The notes beneath the pieces were generated by a model. That model was not told the DNA's origin and searched no databases. It worked only from the letters and a program-made list of their open reading frames with translations. Source: Oscillibacter sp. ER4 (GTDB lineage Bacteria; Bacillota; Clostridia; Oscillospirales; Oscillospiraceae). From it: a DNA stretch of 39,544 nucleotides. Numbering within the stretch: the first letter of the stretch is position 1; the number at the start of each line of letters is the position of its first letter. The translations under genes were made by a program, and so were the position numbers. Location: contig NZ_JPJG01000022.1 of the NCBI RefSeq assembly GCF_000765235.1, positions 1 through 39,544 of the forward strand, read 5' to 3'. Positions 17,915 through 26,219 of the stretch are shown piece after piece.

Positions 17915-17991
17915 GCGCCGTTAGCTCAGCTGGATAGAGCGTCTGGCTACGGACCAGAAGGCCGGGGGTTCGAATCCCTCACGGCGTACCA
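17915..17991 (+). tRNA. tRNA-Arg (anticodon ACG)
   Basis: A 77-nt cloverleaf. Acceptor arm GCGCCGT pairs with ACGGCGT (G-U at the first pair), and the D-arm is TTAGCTCAGCTGGATAGAG. The anticodon stem TCTGG/CCAGA has loop CTACGGA, giving anticodon ACG (read as ICG, Arg CGN). The T-arm contains GGTTCGAATCC. Discriminator A and an encoded CCA end at 17991. A tyrosine integrase starts 148 bases downstream, so the 3' end of this tRNA is the likely attachment site of an integrated element. Confidence 0.97.
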
Positions 17992-18000
17992 AAGTAAAGT

Positions 18001-18038
18001 CTTGAAACTGCAATGGTTTCAAGGCTTTCTTTGTTTTT
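18001..18038 (+). terminator. Terminator after tRNA-Arg
   Basis: CTTGAAAC and GTTTCAAG (18001-18023) form the stem, followed by a T-rich tract ending TTTTT. Confidence 0.8.
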
Positions 18039-18051
18039 CGGGGTAAAAATC
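18039..18051. repeat. Left copy of a 13-bp inverted repeat flanking the integrase
   Basis: CGGGGTAAAAATC at 18039-18051 is the exact reverse complement of 19462-19474. The two copies lie 88 bases before and 97 bases after the integrase gene. The flanking T-tract and A-tract extend the similarity with a one-base slip. Confidence 0.85.
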
Positions 18052-18138
18052 ACGCCTCTGGAAATCCGAAAAAGCGCACAAAAAAGCGCACAGCCGTCTG
18101 AAAACCTGAGATATCCCTAAGAGAAAGGGTGTATCTTC

Positions 18139-19365
18139 ATGGCTCATATCAGGGCAAACACAAAGAATGGCAAAATCGTTTCCTATCGCTTCACCGTCTG
18201 TTTAGGCCGAGACTGCAACGGAAAGCAAATCCGAAAATACACTACATGGCCCATCCCACCCGATACAAGCACAGCCAAGGCAAAGAAAGCTGCCGAACGT
18301 GCTGCTGATATTTGGGAACAGGAGCTTATAAGCGAGTATCACAAAAAGCTCGAAGCAGAATCAGCAGGCAAGACATATCAGATACCAGCAGAAAAACGCC
18401 ACGACGATTTTGTTTCCTTCGTCAATGATGTCTGGTTTCCTCTTCAAGTTCGGGATGGTAAGCACAAGCCCAAAACCATCGCTTTCTATGAGAGTATGAC
18501 AAAGCTACTCCTCCCCTGCTTTAGTGGCTCCACCTTACAAGGAATCAGCTCCCTCGATATCCAGCGCTGCCTCACCTTCCTTCGCACCGAGCACAAGAAT
18601 CAGCACGGAAAGCCGTTAACTCCCAAAACACTGCACCACCTGTATAACACACTGAACCTGATTTTCGGTTTCGCTGAAAAGCAAGAGCTGCTTGTCAAAA
18701 ATCCTATGAAGCTGGTTGACAGTCCCAAGAAAGAAAAAAAGCCTGTCGATGCCTTGACCGAGGAGCAAGCCAAAAAATTCTTCTCTCTGCTCCCCGATAC
18801 TCCCCTTGATTTTCACTGCATCCTGCAACTGCTGATAACGACCGGAATCCGTCGTGGTGAGTGTATGGGTCTAAAATGGAGCGACATCGACGAGAAGAAT
18901 TGTACCATCAGAATCGAGCGCAACATTGTCTACACACCGGAATGCGGTGTAATCGTCAGCTCGCCAAAAACAGCGACCAGCATCCGCACTATCCCCATCA
19001 TGCCAAGCACATTGTCCTTGCTCAAGCAGCTACGAAAGGCGACACAATCCCAGCATCCTAACACTATCCTACGGAATGCCTTTCTTTTTCCCAAGGAGGA
19101 CAATATCTTCCAACCTCGTGACCCGAACTCAGTAACAAGGCGGGTAAAACGCTTTATGAAAAGGAATGGTCTGCCTGATTTATCCCCACACGATTTGAGG
19201 CATTCCTGTGCGACGCTGCTTCTATCCCAAGGCGCTGATATCAAAAGCGTGCAGGAGATTTTAGGACACGCAGATGCAAGTACAACGCTGAATTTCTATG
19301 TCAAGTCTGACCTGCAACAAATGCAAGCTGCAACCGACAAATTCGCTGCCGCTTTCAACCTATAA
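18139..19365 (+). CDS. Tyrosine recombinase (integrase), tRNA-associated
   Basis: A complete 408-residue phage/ICE-type site-specific integrase. The N-terminal arm-binding region is AHIRANTKNGKIVSYRF. A SAM-like core-binding domain follows (about 90-190), then the catalytic domain. Catalytic residues are visible: Arg in TTGIRRGECMGLKW (near 238), HDLRH (His 351, Arg 354), GH (His 377) and the Tyr nucleophile in LNFYVKSD (387). The composition is more A/T-rich than the genes to its left, consistent with transfer. It lies beside tRNA-Arg in the orientation expected for an element integrated at the tRNA 3' end. No excisionase, relaxase or phage structural gene is next to it, so only one end of an element, or a remnant, is present. 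Confidence 0.92.
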   Translation: MAHIRANTKNGKIVSYRFTVCLGRDCNGKQIRKYTTWPIPPDTSTAKAKKAAERAADIWEQELISEYHKKLEAESAGKTYQIPAEKRHDDFVSFVNDVWFPLQVRDGKHKPKTIAFYESMTKLLLPCFSGSTLQGISSLDIQRCLTFLRTEHKNQHGKPLTPKTLHHLYNTLNLIFGFAEKQELLVKNPMKLVDSPKKEKKPVDALTEEQAKKFFSLLPDTPLDFHCILQLLITTGIRRGECMGLKWSDIDEKNCTIRIERNIVYTPECGVIVSSPKTATSIRTIPIMPSTLSLLKQLRKATQSQHPNTILRNAFLFPKEDNIFQPRDPNSVTRRVKRFMKRNGLPDLSPHDLRHSCATLLLSQGADIKSVQEILGHADASTTLNFYVKSDLQQMQAATDKFAAAFNL

Positions 19366-19381
19366 CAGAATAAATCACTAT

Positions 19382-19410
19382 AAGGGAGGGCTTAATGCTC
19401 TCCCTTTTTT
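19382..19410 (+). terminator. Integrase terminator
   Basis: GGGAGGGC-TTAAT-GCTCTCCC (one G-T pair) is followed by six Ts, 17 bases after the integrase stop. Confidence 0.9.
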
Positions 19411-19461
19411 CATGTTTTTTTGAGGCAACCTACCCCCTTGTGCTCCTGTGCTCAGCGCTAA

Positions 19462-19474
19462 GATTTTTACCCCG
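19462..19474. repeat. Right copy of the 13-bp inverted repeat
   Basis: GATTTTTACCCCG is the exact complement of the copy at 18039-18051. It may be a recombinase-binding arm or mark a boundary of the element. Confidence 0.8.
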
Positions 19475-19496
19475 GAAAATGTAAATTCACCTATCC

Positions 19497-19535
19497 AAGA
19501 ACTGTGCTGCTCCTATGAGTGGTGCAGTTCTTTTT
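19497..19535 (+). terminator. Second hairpin with T-tract
   Basis: AAGAACTG and CAGTTCTT enclose a roughly 20-base loop and are followed by five Ts. No gene precedes it after the integrase terminator, so it may belong to sequence lost in a rearrangement. Confidence 0.55.
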
Positions 19536-19571
19536 ATATATTCAACTCTACCCAAGAAAGGAGGTGTCCCC

Positions 19572-19742
19572 ATGGTGTTCTTTACTCTCTTCCTGCTCTT
19601 CGTGTTCCCGTTCCTGCAAGCTGGCCCGCTCGATAATTGGGTCTCATTGGTCGATCAGATGCGCCGCCTTATAGTACCACCATGTATCCATAGAAAGCTC
19701 CGGGGCAACGCGGGGCAGCATGCAGCCCTTTTTCTCCTCTAA
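19572..19742 (+). CDS. Doubtful short hydrophobic ORF running into the nrdA break
   Basis: AAAGGAGG stands directly before an ATG at 19572 that opens a strongly hydrophobic start (MVFFTLFLLFVFPFLQ). From about 19640 the frame reads antisense through the end of the truncated ribonucleotide reductase gene until 19742. The good ribosome site suggests the true N-terminus of a small membrane protein whose remainder has been replaced at the breakpoint. The product cannot be named. Confidence 0.3.
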   Translation: MVFFTLFLLFVFPFLQAGPLDNWVSLVDQMRRLIVPPCIHRKLRGNAGQHAALFLL

Positions 19743-21962
19743 GAAGAATTTCTTCATAATTGGATCGATGCCCGCCGACGTGTCGGAGAGGATAGATGTG
19801 CTGGAGGTCGGTGCGACCGCCAGCAGATAGGCGTTGCGCATTCCCTGCACCGCCACCGTTTCCGCAAGCGCCTGCCACTTTTCGGAGGTATAACCCCGCT
19901 TTTCAAAATACGCGCCCGTCTGCCAGTCGCTGCCCTCAAAGAGTGCGTAACGACCCTTTTCCCGTGCCAGTGCTGCGTCCGCCTTGACGGCGGCGTAGTT
20001 GATGTGCTCGAACACCGCGTCGGTGAAGGCAAGGTGCTCCTCGCTCTCCCAGCGGATGCCGCGCTTTGCCAGCATGTGGTGGTAGCCGCTGACGCCCAGG
20101 CCGATGCTGCGGTACTTCTGATTGGTAAGCCGCGCGTATTCCAACGGGTAGAAGTTGAGGTCGATCACATTATCCAGTGCGCGGATGGCCGTTTCCACCG
20201 TGCGTTCCATATAGGCCTCGTCCTCCACCGGCAGATTACCGAGAGACAGACTCGCCAGGTTGCAGACCACAAACTCACCTGGGCGTGTGGCCGTCACCAC
20301 CACTGTGTCGCCGTTCTCCGTGTGCACCTCAGTGCTGATATGCGCGATGGGCGCCATGTTCTGTGCGATCTCCGTGCAGAGATTGGAGCAATAGATCATT
20401 CCCGTGTGGCCGTTTGGGTTCATACGATTTACGCTGTCGCGGTTGAAGGCGAAGGGCGTGCCGGTCTCCACTGCCGAGCGAAGCACCAGCCGCACGATGT
20501 CCTTGACGGTAACGCTGCGCTTTTCGATGCGCGGGTCATTGACGCAGTCCAGATACCGCTTCTCCCATTCCGTCCCCCAGTAATCCTCCAGTGCGTAGCC
20601 CTTGACCGTGAGGATCTCATGCGGACACATGAGATGCCACGGCGCGTCTATGTTCTCCTCCGCCAGTCGCCAGAAGAGATCCGGATAGCACACGGCGGGA
20701 AACACATCATGCGCCTTCATGCGGTCGTCGCCGTTGTTGGTGCGCAGTTGAAGGAATTCCGGCAGATCCCGGTGCCATGCGTCTAAGTAAACCGCTACAG
20801 CGCCCTGCCGCATCCCCAACTGATCCACCGCCACGGCGGTGTCGTTGACCAGCCGGATCCAGCGGATAACACCGCCCGCCGCCCTTTGAAAGCCGCGGAT
20901 GGTGCTGCCTGCAGCGCGCACCTTACCGAAGTACATCCCCATTCCACCACCGAATTTAGAGACCTTTGCGAAGTTGTCCAGCGAGCGGTAGATGCCGTCC
21001 AGACTGTCCGGCACAGTGTCCACAAAGCAGCTTGAAAGCTGATGGTAGGGCTTTCGTGCGTTGGACATGGTAGGTGTCGCCATCGTGACCTCCATACGGC
21101 TGAGCATATCGTAAAAGCGCTTTACCCACCCCATGCGGTCAGAGCCTTCGTTCATAGCAAGATGCAGCGCGATACCCAAAAACATCTCCTGCGGTGTTTC
21201 CAGCGGCACGCGGCTGCGTGACTGGATCACATAGCGTTTGAGCAGCAGGTCAAGGCCGGAGTAGGTGAACAGCTCGTCCCGTTCCGGGCAGAGGAATCTC
21301 TCCGCCATGGCGATCTCCTCGTGGGTATAGCGGGCAAGGATATAGTCACCGTAGAGTCCCTTATCCGTCAGATAGCGAAGCCTGCCATAGAGGTCGCCGA
21401 TGCCGCGCCCCTCCCATTCCTGTGCGTTGCGACAGCGAAAGGAGTGGTTCAGAAGCCGCGCCGCGATGAACTCCCACTTGGGTGCCTCTGCCGTAGTCAG
21501 CTCTACCGCTGCCTTGGTCAGTGCCTCAACCCGCTCATCCTCCGTCATGCCCGGGCGACAGAAACTCTCAAACTTCATTTGAAGCGCCGCGAGGGAGTAG
21601 ACTTTCTCGGTAAAATCCATCTGGATGCGGCGCAGCACCTCGTCAAGCGAGTTATCCCCCACCGTCTGCGCGATGGTATGCCGGACGCGGCGCAGCGCAG
21701 ACCGCTTTTCGCGATAGAGGATGTACGCCTTGGCCACCTCATAGTGTCCGCGCTCCATGAGCGTCCGCTCCACCTCGTCCTGCACACGCTCCACGGTGAG
21801 CGGCGCTGCGGCGGCGAGGTTGTCGAGAACGGCGGCGAGGATATCATTCAGCTCTCTGCTCCCGATCTCCATCCCCTGTCCATCAAACGCTTTTTTCATG
21901 GCGTTGAAAATTTTCTCCTGTTGAAAGGGAACAGACTCCCCGTTTCGTTTTCTGATCTCCAT
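19644..21962 (-). pseudogene. nrdA: Class I ribonucleotide reductase large subunit, C-terminus missing
   Basis: A 772-residue product of a gene for ribonucleoside-diphosphate reductase alpha chain. An N-terminal ATP-cone (EIRKRNGESVPFQQEK) and the barrel are well conserved. The active-site trio is present: Cys in LSSCFVDT, NLCTE (Asn-Cys-Glu) and VCNLASLSL. The frame stops right after YYKAAHLIDQ, where homologues continue for roughly another 70-100 residues. That missing tail carries the Tyr-Tyr pair that relays the radical from the beta subunit and the redox-active C-terminal cysteines. No nrdB is adjacent. The enzyme is therefore expected to be inactive. GAGAGG precedes ATG 21962. A GTG at 21989 is a weaker alternative start. 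Confidence 0.8.
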
Positions 21963-22010
21963 TTCGATCCTCTCATCTTCTCCGGTCACTTCTCATGTCC
22001 TTTTGGGCAA

Positions 22011-22046
22011 AGAGCGGGCAAGCGCAGTATCACGCTTGCCCGCTCT
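22011..22046. terminator. Strong hairpin between the flavodiiron gene and nrdA
   Basis: A perfect 14-bp stem, AGAGCGGGCAAGCG and its complement, has an 8-base loop. The T-tract (GTTTTT) is on the plus side, but the likely function is to end or attenuate leftward transcription from the flavodiiron gene. Confidence 0.6.
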
Positions 22047-22127
22047 GTTTTTGAAAGCCGGTTTTTCTGCAGCCGACGCGGCGGGGCTGTTTGTTGTCTG
22101 TTGTCTTGGTTTTGGCTTCCCTGCCAG

Positions 22128-23339
22128 TCACTTCATAGATTCCAGAATGGCGTCCGCCAGTGTTTCCAGCTCAGTGCGCTTATCCGTACCCATGGACGAG
22201 GCGAGGCTGAGCCGCTCGTTGAGCACAGTCATGTTCTTAAGCTCATCGTTGACGAATTTCTGCATGAGGTCACCGGACTTCACCGCCCATGAGCCGTTTT
22301 CAATGATGGCAAAGGTGCGGTTTTGCAGATTCAGTGCTTTCATATCCATGAGGAAGTCGTGCATGGCGGGGTAGATGCCGAGGTTGTAGGTCACAGAGGC
22401 CAGGACAATGTGACTGTACTTAAACGCCTCGGAGATCAGCTGGGAGACATGAGTGGAGGACACATCGTACATCGCCACCTTGCTCATGCCCTTATCGCAG
22501 AGCGACGCCGCCAGCGCCTGCGCCGCGTTCTCCGTGTTGCCGTACATGGAGGCGTAGACGATGAGCACGCCCTTGATCTCAGGGGCATAGCGGCTCCATG
22601 TGTCGTACTTTTCGATGAACCAGCCCAGATCCTTGCGCCACACGGGGCCGTGGAGCGGGCAGATGTACTTGATCTGATCCAAAACGCCGCCGGCCTTTTT
22701 CAGCAGGAGCTGGATGTGGGGGCCGTACTTGCCCACGATGTTGGCGAGGTAGCGGCGGGCGTCGTCCAGCCAGTCCCGCTCGAAGTCCACCTCGTCGGCA
22801 AACAGCTTGCCGTCCAGCGCGCCGAAGGTGCCGAAGGCGTCGGCGGAAAAGAGGACGCCGTCGGTAACGTCGAGGGTCACCATGGCCTCCGGCCAGTGAA
22901 CCATAGGCGCTCCCACAAAGGTGACGGTGTGCTTGCCGAAGGAGAAGGTGTCGCCCTCCTTCACCTCGATGCACTCATGTCCGTCCACATGGAAGCCGAA
23001 CTGCCGCATGAGCATGAATGCCTTCTCGTTGGAGATCAGTTTCACCTTGGGATGGCGCAGCAGGATCTCCTCGATGCAGGCGGCGTGATCCGGCTCCAGA
23101 TGGTTGACCAGCAGGTAGTCCAGCTCGCGGCCATCCAGCACATACGCCAGATTTTCCAAAAGCTGGCGGCAGGCAGACCAGTCCACCGTGTCAAAGAGCA
23201 CCGTCTTTTCATCCAGCAGGCAGTAGGAGTTGTAGCTTACGCCCCGGGGAATGGGGAAGCAGTTTTCAAACAGGGCCAGGCGATGGTCGTTGGCGCCCAC
23301 CCAGTAGAGGTCGTTCGTTACTTTACGCACGCAATACAT
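22128..23339 (-). CDS. Flavodiiron protein (FprA-type flavoprotein)
   Basis: A complete 403-residue A-type flavoprotein that reduces O2 to water, or NO to N2O, in anaerobes. The N-terminal metallo-beta-lactamase-like domain carries the diiron ligands (NHLEPDHA for H-x-E-x-D-H, then VHWPEAM, SADAFG and PLHGPV). The C-terminal flavodoxin domain has the FMN loop YASMYGNTENAAQ. Electrons usually come from rubredoxin. The neighbouring gene upstream encodes a protein with a fused rubredoxin domain, so that protein may be the donor. AAGGAGG precedes the ATG. It probably belongs to the Rrf2-controlled operon. Confidence 0.93.
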   Translation of the reverse strand: MYCVRKVTNDLYWVGANDHRLALFENCFPIPRGVSYNSYCLLDEKTVLFDTVDWSACRQLLENLAYVLDGRELDYLLVNHLEPDHAACIEEILLRHPKVKLISNEKAFMLMRQFGFHVDGHECIEVKEGDTFSFGKHTVTFVGAPMVHWPEAMVTLDVTDGVLFSADAFGTFGALDGKLFADEVDFERDWLDDARRYLANIVGKYGPHIQLLLKKAGGVLDQIKYICPLHGPVWRKDLGWFIEKYDTWSRYAPEIKGVLIVYASMYGNTENAAQALAASLCDKGMSKVAMYDVSSTHVSQLISEAFKYSHIVLASVTYNLGIYPAMHDFLMDMKALNLQNRTFAIIENGSWAVKSGDLMQKFVNDELKNMTVLNERLSLASSMGTDKRTELETLADAILESMK

Positions 23340-23361
23340 CTTATCTTACCTCCTTCACGGC

Positions 23362-25275
23362 TCAAGCCTTTACAAATTGATCCTTCGTCTCCGCGCACTC
23401 GGGACACACCCACTCGGCGGGAAGCTGCTCAAAGAGCGTACCGGGCGCGATCTCGCCGTCCTCGTCGCCCAACTCCGGCACATACTCGTAGCCGCAGCCG
23501 CTGCAGACGTAGCGGTCGCCGATGGGGGCGGGCTTCGGCGGCGTGGGCCGCTTCATCTTTACCATGGGCGGCGCGGGCAGCTTTTCGCCGCTATCCAGCG
23601 CAGCGGTGAGCAGGGGCAGGATCTCCGCCACATCGCCCACGATGCCGTAGTCGCAGTTCTTGAAGATAGGCGCGTTACCGTTCTTATTGATGGCCACGAT
23701 GGTGGAGGCGTCCTTGATGCCCTTAAGGTGCTGGGATGCGCCGGAGATGCCGCAGGCGATGTACAGATTGCCGGTGAACTTCTGACCGGACATACCCACA
23801 TAGCGGTTCAGCGGCAGATATTTGAGAGTCTCCGCCACAGGGCGGGAAGAACCGATGGCCGCGCCGGCGGCCTTGGCCAGCGACTCTACCAGTTTCATGT
23901 TCTTTTTCTCCCCGATGCCCTTGCCCGCGGAGACCACCCGCTCCGCCTGCGGGATGGGCGTATCCATAGGGATGCCCACGGAGAAGTCGTGGCCGTCCTT
24001 CTTCAGCGCCGCCACAAGGTCGGCCACCTGCTGGGCGGCATCCCCCTCCCGGAAGATGGTCTTCTTGCGGATGCCGGTGATGGGCGCGGGTTTCTTGGCC
24101 GCCGAGCGGCTCTCGCCGCCGGAGCTCTTGCCCAGCCTGCCCACCAGATGAGAGGCGATGACCACCCGCTGGATCTCGTTGGTGCCCTCGTAGATGGTGG
24201 TGATCTTGGCGTCGCGGTAGGCCCGTTCCACCTCCATGCCCTTGAGGAAGCCGCTGCCGCCGTGGATCTGCAAGGCATCGTTGGTGACCTCCAGCGCGAT
24301 GTCCGAGGCGTACATCTTCGCCATGGCGGACTCCATGCCGTAAGGCGCGTGCTGCTCCTTCAGCTCCGCCGCGGAGTAGATGAGGAACCGGGCGCAGCGC
24401 AGCTTGGTGGCCATATCCGCCAGCTTGAAGGCGATGCTCTGCTGGGCCGCGATGGGCTTGCCGAACTGGACGCGCTCCTTGGAATAGCTCAACGCGTGCT
24501 CAAACGCGCCCTGGGCGATGCCCAGCGCCTGCGCGGCGATGCCGATGCGCCCGCCGTCCAGCGTGGACATGGCAATCTTGAAGCCCTCGCCCTCCTTGCC
24601 CAATAGGTTTTCCTTGGGGACCTTCACGTCGTTGAAGATCAGCTCCGCCGTGGAGGAGGAGCGAATACCCATCTTGTCATAGTGGTCGCCGAACTCAAAG
24701 CCCTTCCAGCCCTTCTCCACGATGAAAGCGGAGATGCCCCGGGTGCCGATGTCCGGCGTGGTGACGGCGAAAACCACATAGGTGTCCGCCTTAGGGGCGT
24801 TGGTAATGAAGATTTTGCCGCCGTTGAGGAGGTAGTAGTCCCCCTTATCCAGCGCCGTGGTCTCCGTGCCGCCGGCGTCGGATCCGGCGTTGGGCTCCGT
24901 GAGGCCGAAGGCGCCGATCTTCTCGCCCTTGGCCAGCGGAACCAGGTATTTCTTCTTCTGTTCCTCAGTGCCGTAGGCGAAAATGGGCCATGAGCCAAGG
25001 GAGACGTGGGCGGAGAGGATAACGCCCGCGCCGCCGTCCACACGGGCCAGCTCCTCCACCGCGATGGCGTAGCTCAGGGCGTCCAGACCGGCGCCACCGT
25101 ACTCCTTAGGGTAGGGAATGCCCATCCAGCCCAGCTTCCCCAGCTTCTTGACAGCCTCCTCGGGAAACTCATTATTCTGATCCATTAAAAATGCGAGGGG
25201 CTTGATCTCCTCCTCCGCAAAACTCCGGATCTTCGCGCGCAGCTCTTCGTGCGCCGCCGTGGTTTGAAACAGCAT
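23362..25275 (-). CDS. Acyl-CoA dehydrogenase / ETF-alpha FAD domain / rubredoxin fusion
   Basis: A 637-residue three-part flavoprotein. Residues 1 to about 385 form a complete acyl-CoA dehydrogenase ([26 protein letters not shown] and the catalytic-Glu segment [10 protein letters not shown]). About 430-560 match only the FAD-binding second domain of electron-transfer flavoprotein alpha ([36 protein letters not shown]). From about 589 to the end is a rubredoxin with CSGCGYEY and [11 protein letters not shown]. The chain would carry electrons from an acyl-CoA through FAD to a one-electron iron centre, or backward. The adjacent flavodiiron protein is a plausible terminal acceptor. Substrate chain length cannot be read here. 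GAGGAGG precedes the ATG. Confidence 0.9.
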   Translation of the reverse strand: MLFQTTAAHEELRAKIRSFAEEEIKPLAFLMDQNNEFPEEAVKKLGKLGWMGIPYPKEYGGAGLDALSYAIAVEELARVDGGAGVILSAHVSLGSWPIFAYGTEEQKKKYLVPLAKGEKIGAFGLTEPNAGSDAGGTETTALDKGDYYLLNGGKIFITNAPKADTYVVFAVTTPDIGTRGISAFIVEKGWKGFEFGDHYDKMGIRSSSTAELIFNDVKVPKENLLGKEGEGFKIAMSTLDGGRIGIAAQALGIAQGAFEHALSYSKERVQFGKPIAAQQSIAFKLADMATKLRCARFLIYSAAELKEQHAPYGMESAMAKMYASDIALEVTNDALQIHGGSGFLKGMEVERAYRDAKITTIYEGTNEIQRVVIASHLVGRLGKSSGGESRSAAKKPAPITGIRKKTIFREGDAAQQVADLVAALKKDGHDFSVGIPMDTPIPQAERVVSAGKGIGEKKNMKLVESLAKAAGAAIGSSRPVAETLKYLPLNRYVGMSGQKFTGNLYIACGISGASQHLKGIKDASTIVAINKNGNAPIFKNCDYGIVGDVAEILPLLTAALDSGEKLPAPPMVKMKRPTPPKPAPIGDRYVCSGCGYEYVPELGDEDGEIAPGTLFEQLPAEWVCPECAETKDQFVKA

Positions 25276-25297
25276 ACGGGTACCTCCTCTTAAAATT

Positions 25298-25729
25298 TTA
25301 CAGCTCGCTTGTATCTTGGGGATCGGATTTGCCAGTCAGCAGCCTGCGCAGGCTCACGGCGCGGAACGCCTCGTCCTGCTTTCGCTGCAAGGCCGCCAGC
25401 TGATAGTGGATGGCGCACCGCCCGTGCTCGTCCTGCCAGCGGCACTCAAATCCCGGCTCCATGCAGGCGCACAGGACGCCCCGTTCCCCCATGACCCCCA
25501 TGAGATCGTAGAGGGAGGTCGCGTCCAGGTCGCAGGACAGTTCGCAGCCGCCGAGAGCGCCGCGGCTCACCCGCACCAAATTGCCGGCGGAGAGCTTGCG
25601 CAGGATCTGGTAGGCAAACTGATTGGGGATCAATTCCGTTTCCGACATCTCGGCCACCGAATGCTTCTCCCCGTCCAGCAGCACCCGCAAAATGCGCAGC
25701 GCGTAGTCCGTCTCTTTGGTGATGATCAT
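25298..25729 (-). CDS. Rrf2-family iron-sulfur transcription regulator
   Basis: A 143-residue winged-helix regulator of the Rrf2 family (IscR/NsrR/RsrR kin). The HTH covers residues 1-60 (ITKETDYALRILRVLLDG, then IPNQFAYQILRKL). The cysteine cluster near 85-105 (CACMEPGFECRW..GRC) is the usual Fe-S ligand region, so it likely senses O2, NO or Fe-S status. Start 25729 is preferred because AGAGG lies nine bases upstream; it would touch the ATG at 25738. Its promoter contains a perfect palindrome, which suggests autoregulation. The downstream genes on the same strand (dehydrogenase fusion, flavodiiron protein) are the likely regulon. Confidence 0.9.
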   Translation of the reverse strand: MIITKETDYALRILRVLLDGEKHSVAEMSETELIPNQFAYQILRKLSAGNLVRVSRGALGGCELSCDLDATSLYDLMGVMGERGVLCACMEPGFECRWQDEHGRCAIHYQLAALQRKQDEAFRAVSLRRLLTGKSDPQDTSEL

Positions 25730-25764
25730 GCTCCGCATCCTCTTTTCGCTTGCTTGTTAGTGCC

Positions 25765-25796
25765 ATCATATCAATCTTGACAAATTTTGTCAAGAT
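25765..25796 (-). promoter_or_regulatory. Rrf2 promoter with embedded palindromic operator
   Basis: On the minus strand TTGACA (25788-25793) and TATGAT (25765-25770) are 17 bases apart. A perfect palindrome ATCTTGACAAA-T-TTTGTCAAGAT (25774-25796) covers the -35 box and most of the spacer. The geometry fits repression by occlusion, most simply by the adjacent Rrf2 protein. Confidence 0.8.
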
Positions 25797-25859
25797 AATT
25801 TCCGAAAAAATATCGCTTTAACACAGACCGCCCCAGCCCGGGTCAGCTTCGCTTTCCAT

Positions 25860-26219
25860 TCAGCGAAAAGCCATGTTCCTTTCCTCCTCGAAAGAGCAGA
25901 TCACACGCACACCGGCAACATCCATGATATTTGCCTGCATGGTCGGAAAATCCAGAGGAAGTCCGCGTTTCTGCATCTTATTCATAATGCTGGACGGTGA
26001 CTTCAAGCGGCTTTTCATACTTTCTATCGGATTGCGGTCATGCTGCAATGAAAATTCCTCATTCAAAATTTCCAACCGGCTTTCAAGGGCTTTCAGTGCG
26101 CAGCGGTATTGCAGCATGACTTCCTGATACCTGCGATTTTCACTTAAAAGGCGCTGGCATTGCAGATCATCCAAGCCTTTATCCGCCGCAACCGTCAAGC
26201 CAAATAGATTTTCACTCAT
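25860..26219 (-). pseudogene. Small alarmone synthetase (RelA/SpoT domain), truncated
   Basis: A 119-residue fragment of a stand-alone (p)ppGpp synthetase of the YjbM/RelQ type. The N-terminal helices and the first catalytic strand are clear (NPIESMKSRLKSPSSIMNKM, then DVAGVRVICSFEE). The frame then departs from the family (ERNMAFR, stop), losing the rest of the catalytic core, including the region that contains the magnesium-binding Glu and the G-loop Tyr. Full-length members have about 210 residues. The ATG overlaps the stop of the oxidoreductase gene as ATGA, showing translational coupling in the ancestral operon. The break lies near 25873. The fragment should have no synthetase activity. 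Confidence 0.75.

Noticed and set aside
22323-24606. Two long + strand frames opposite the flavodiiron and dehydrogenase genes
   Set aside because: They are antisense shadows of well-recognised enzymes in GC-rich DNA.
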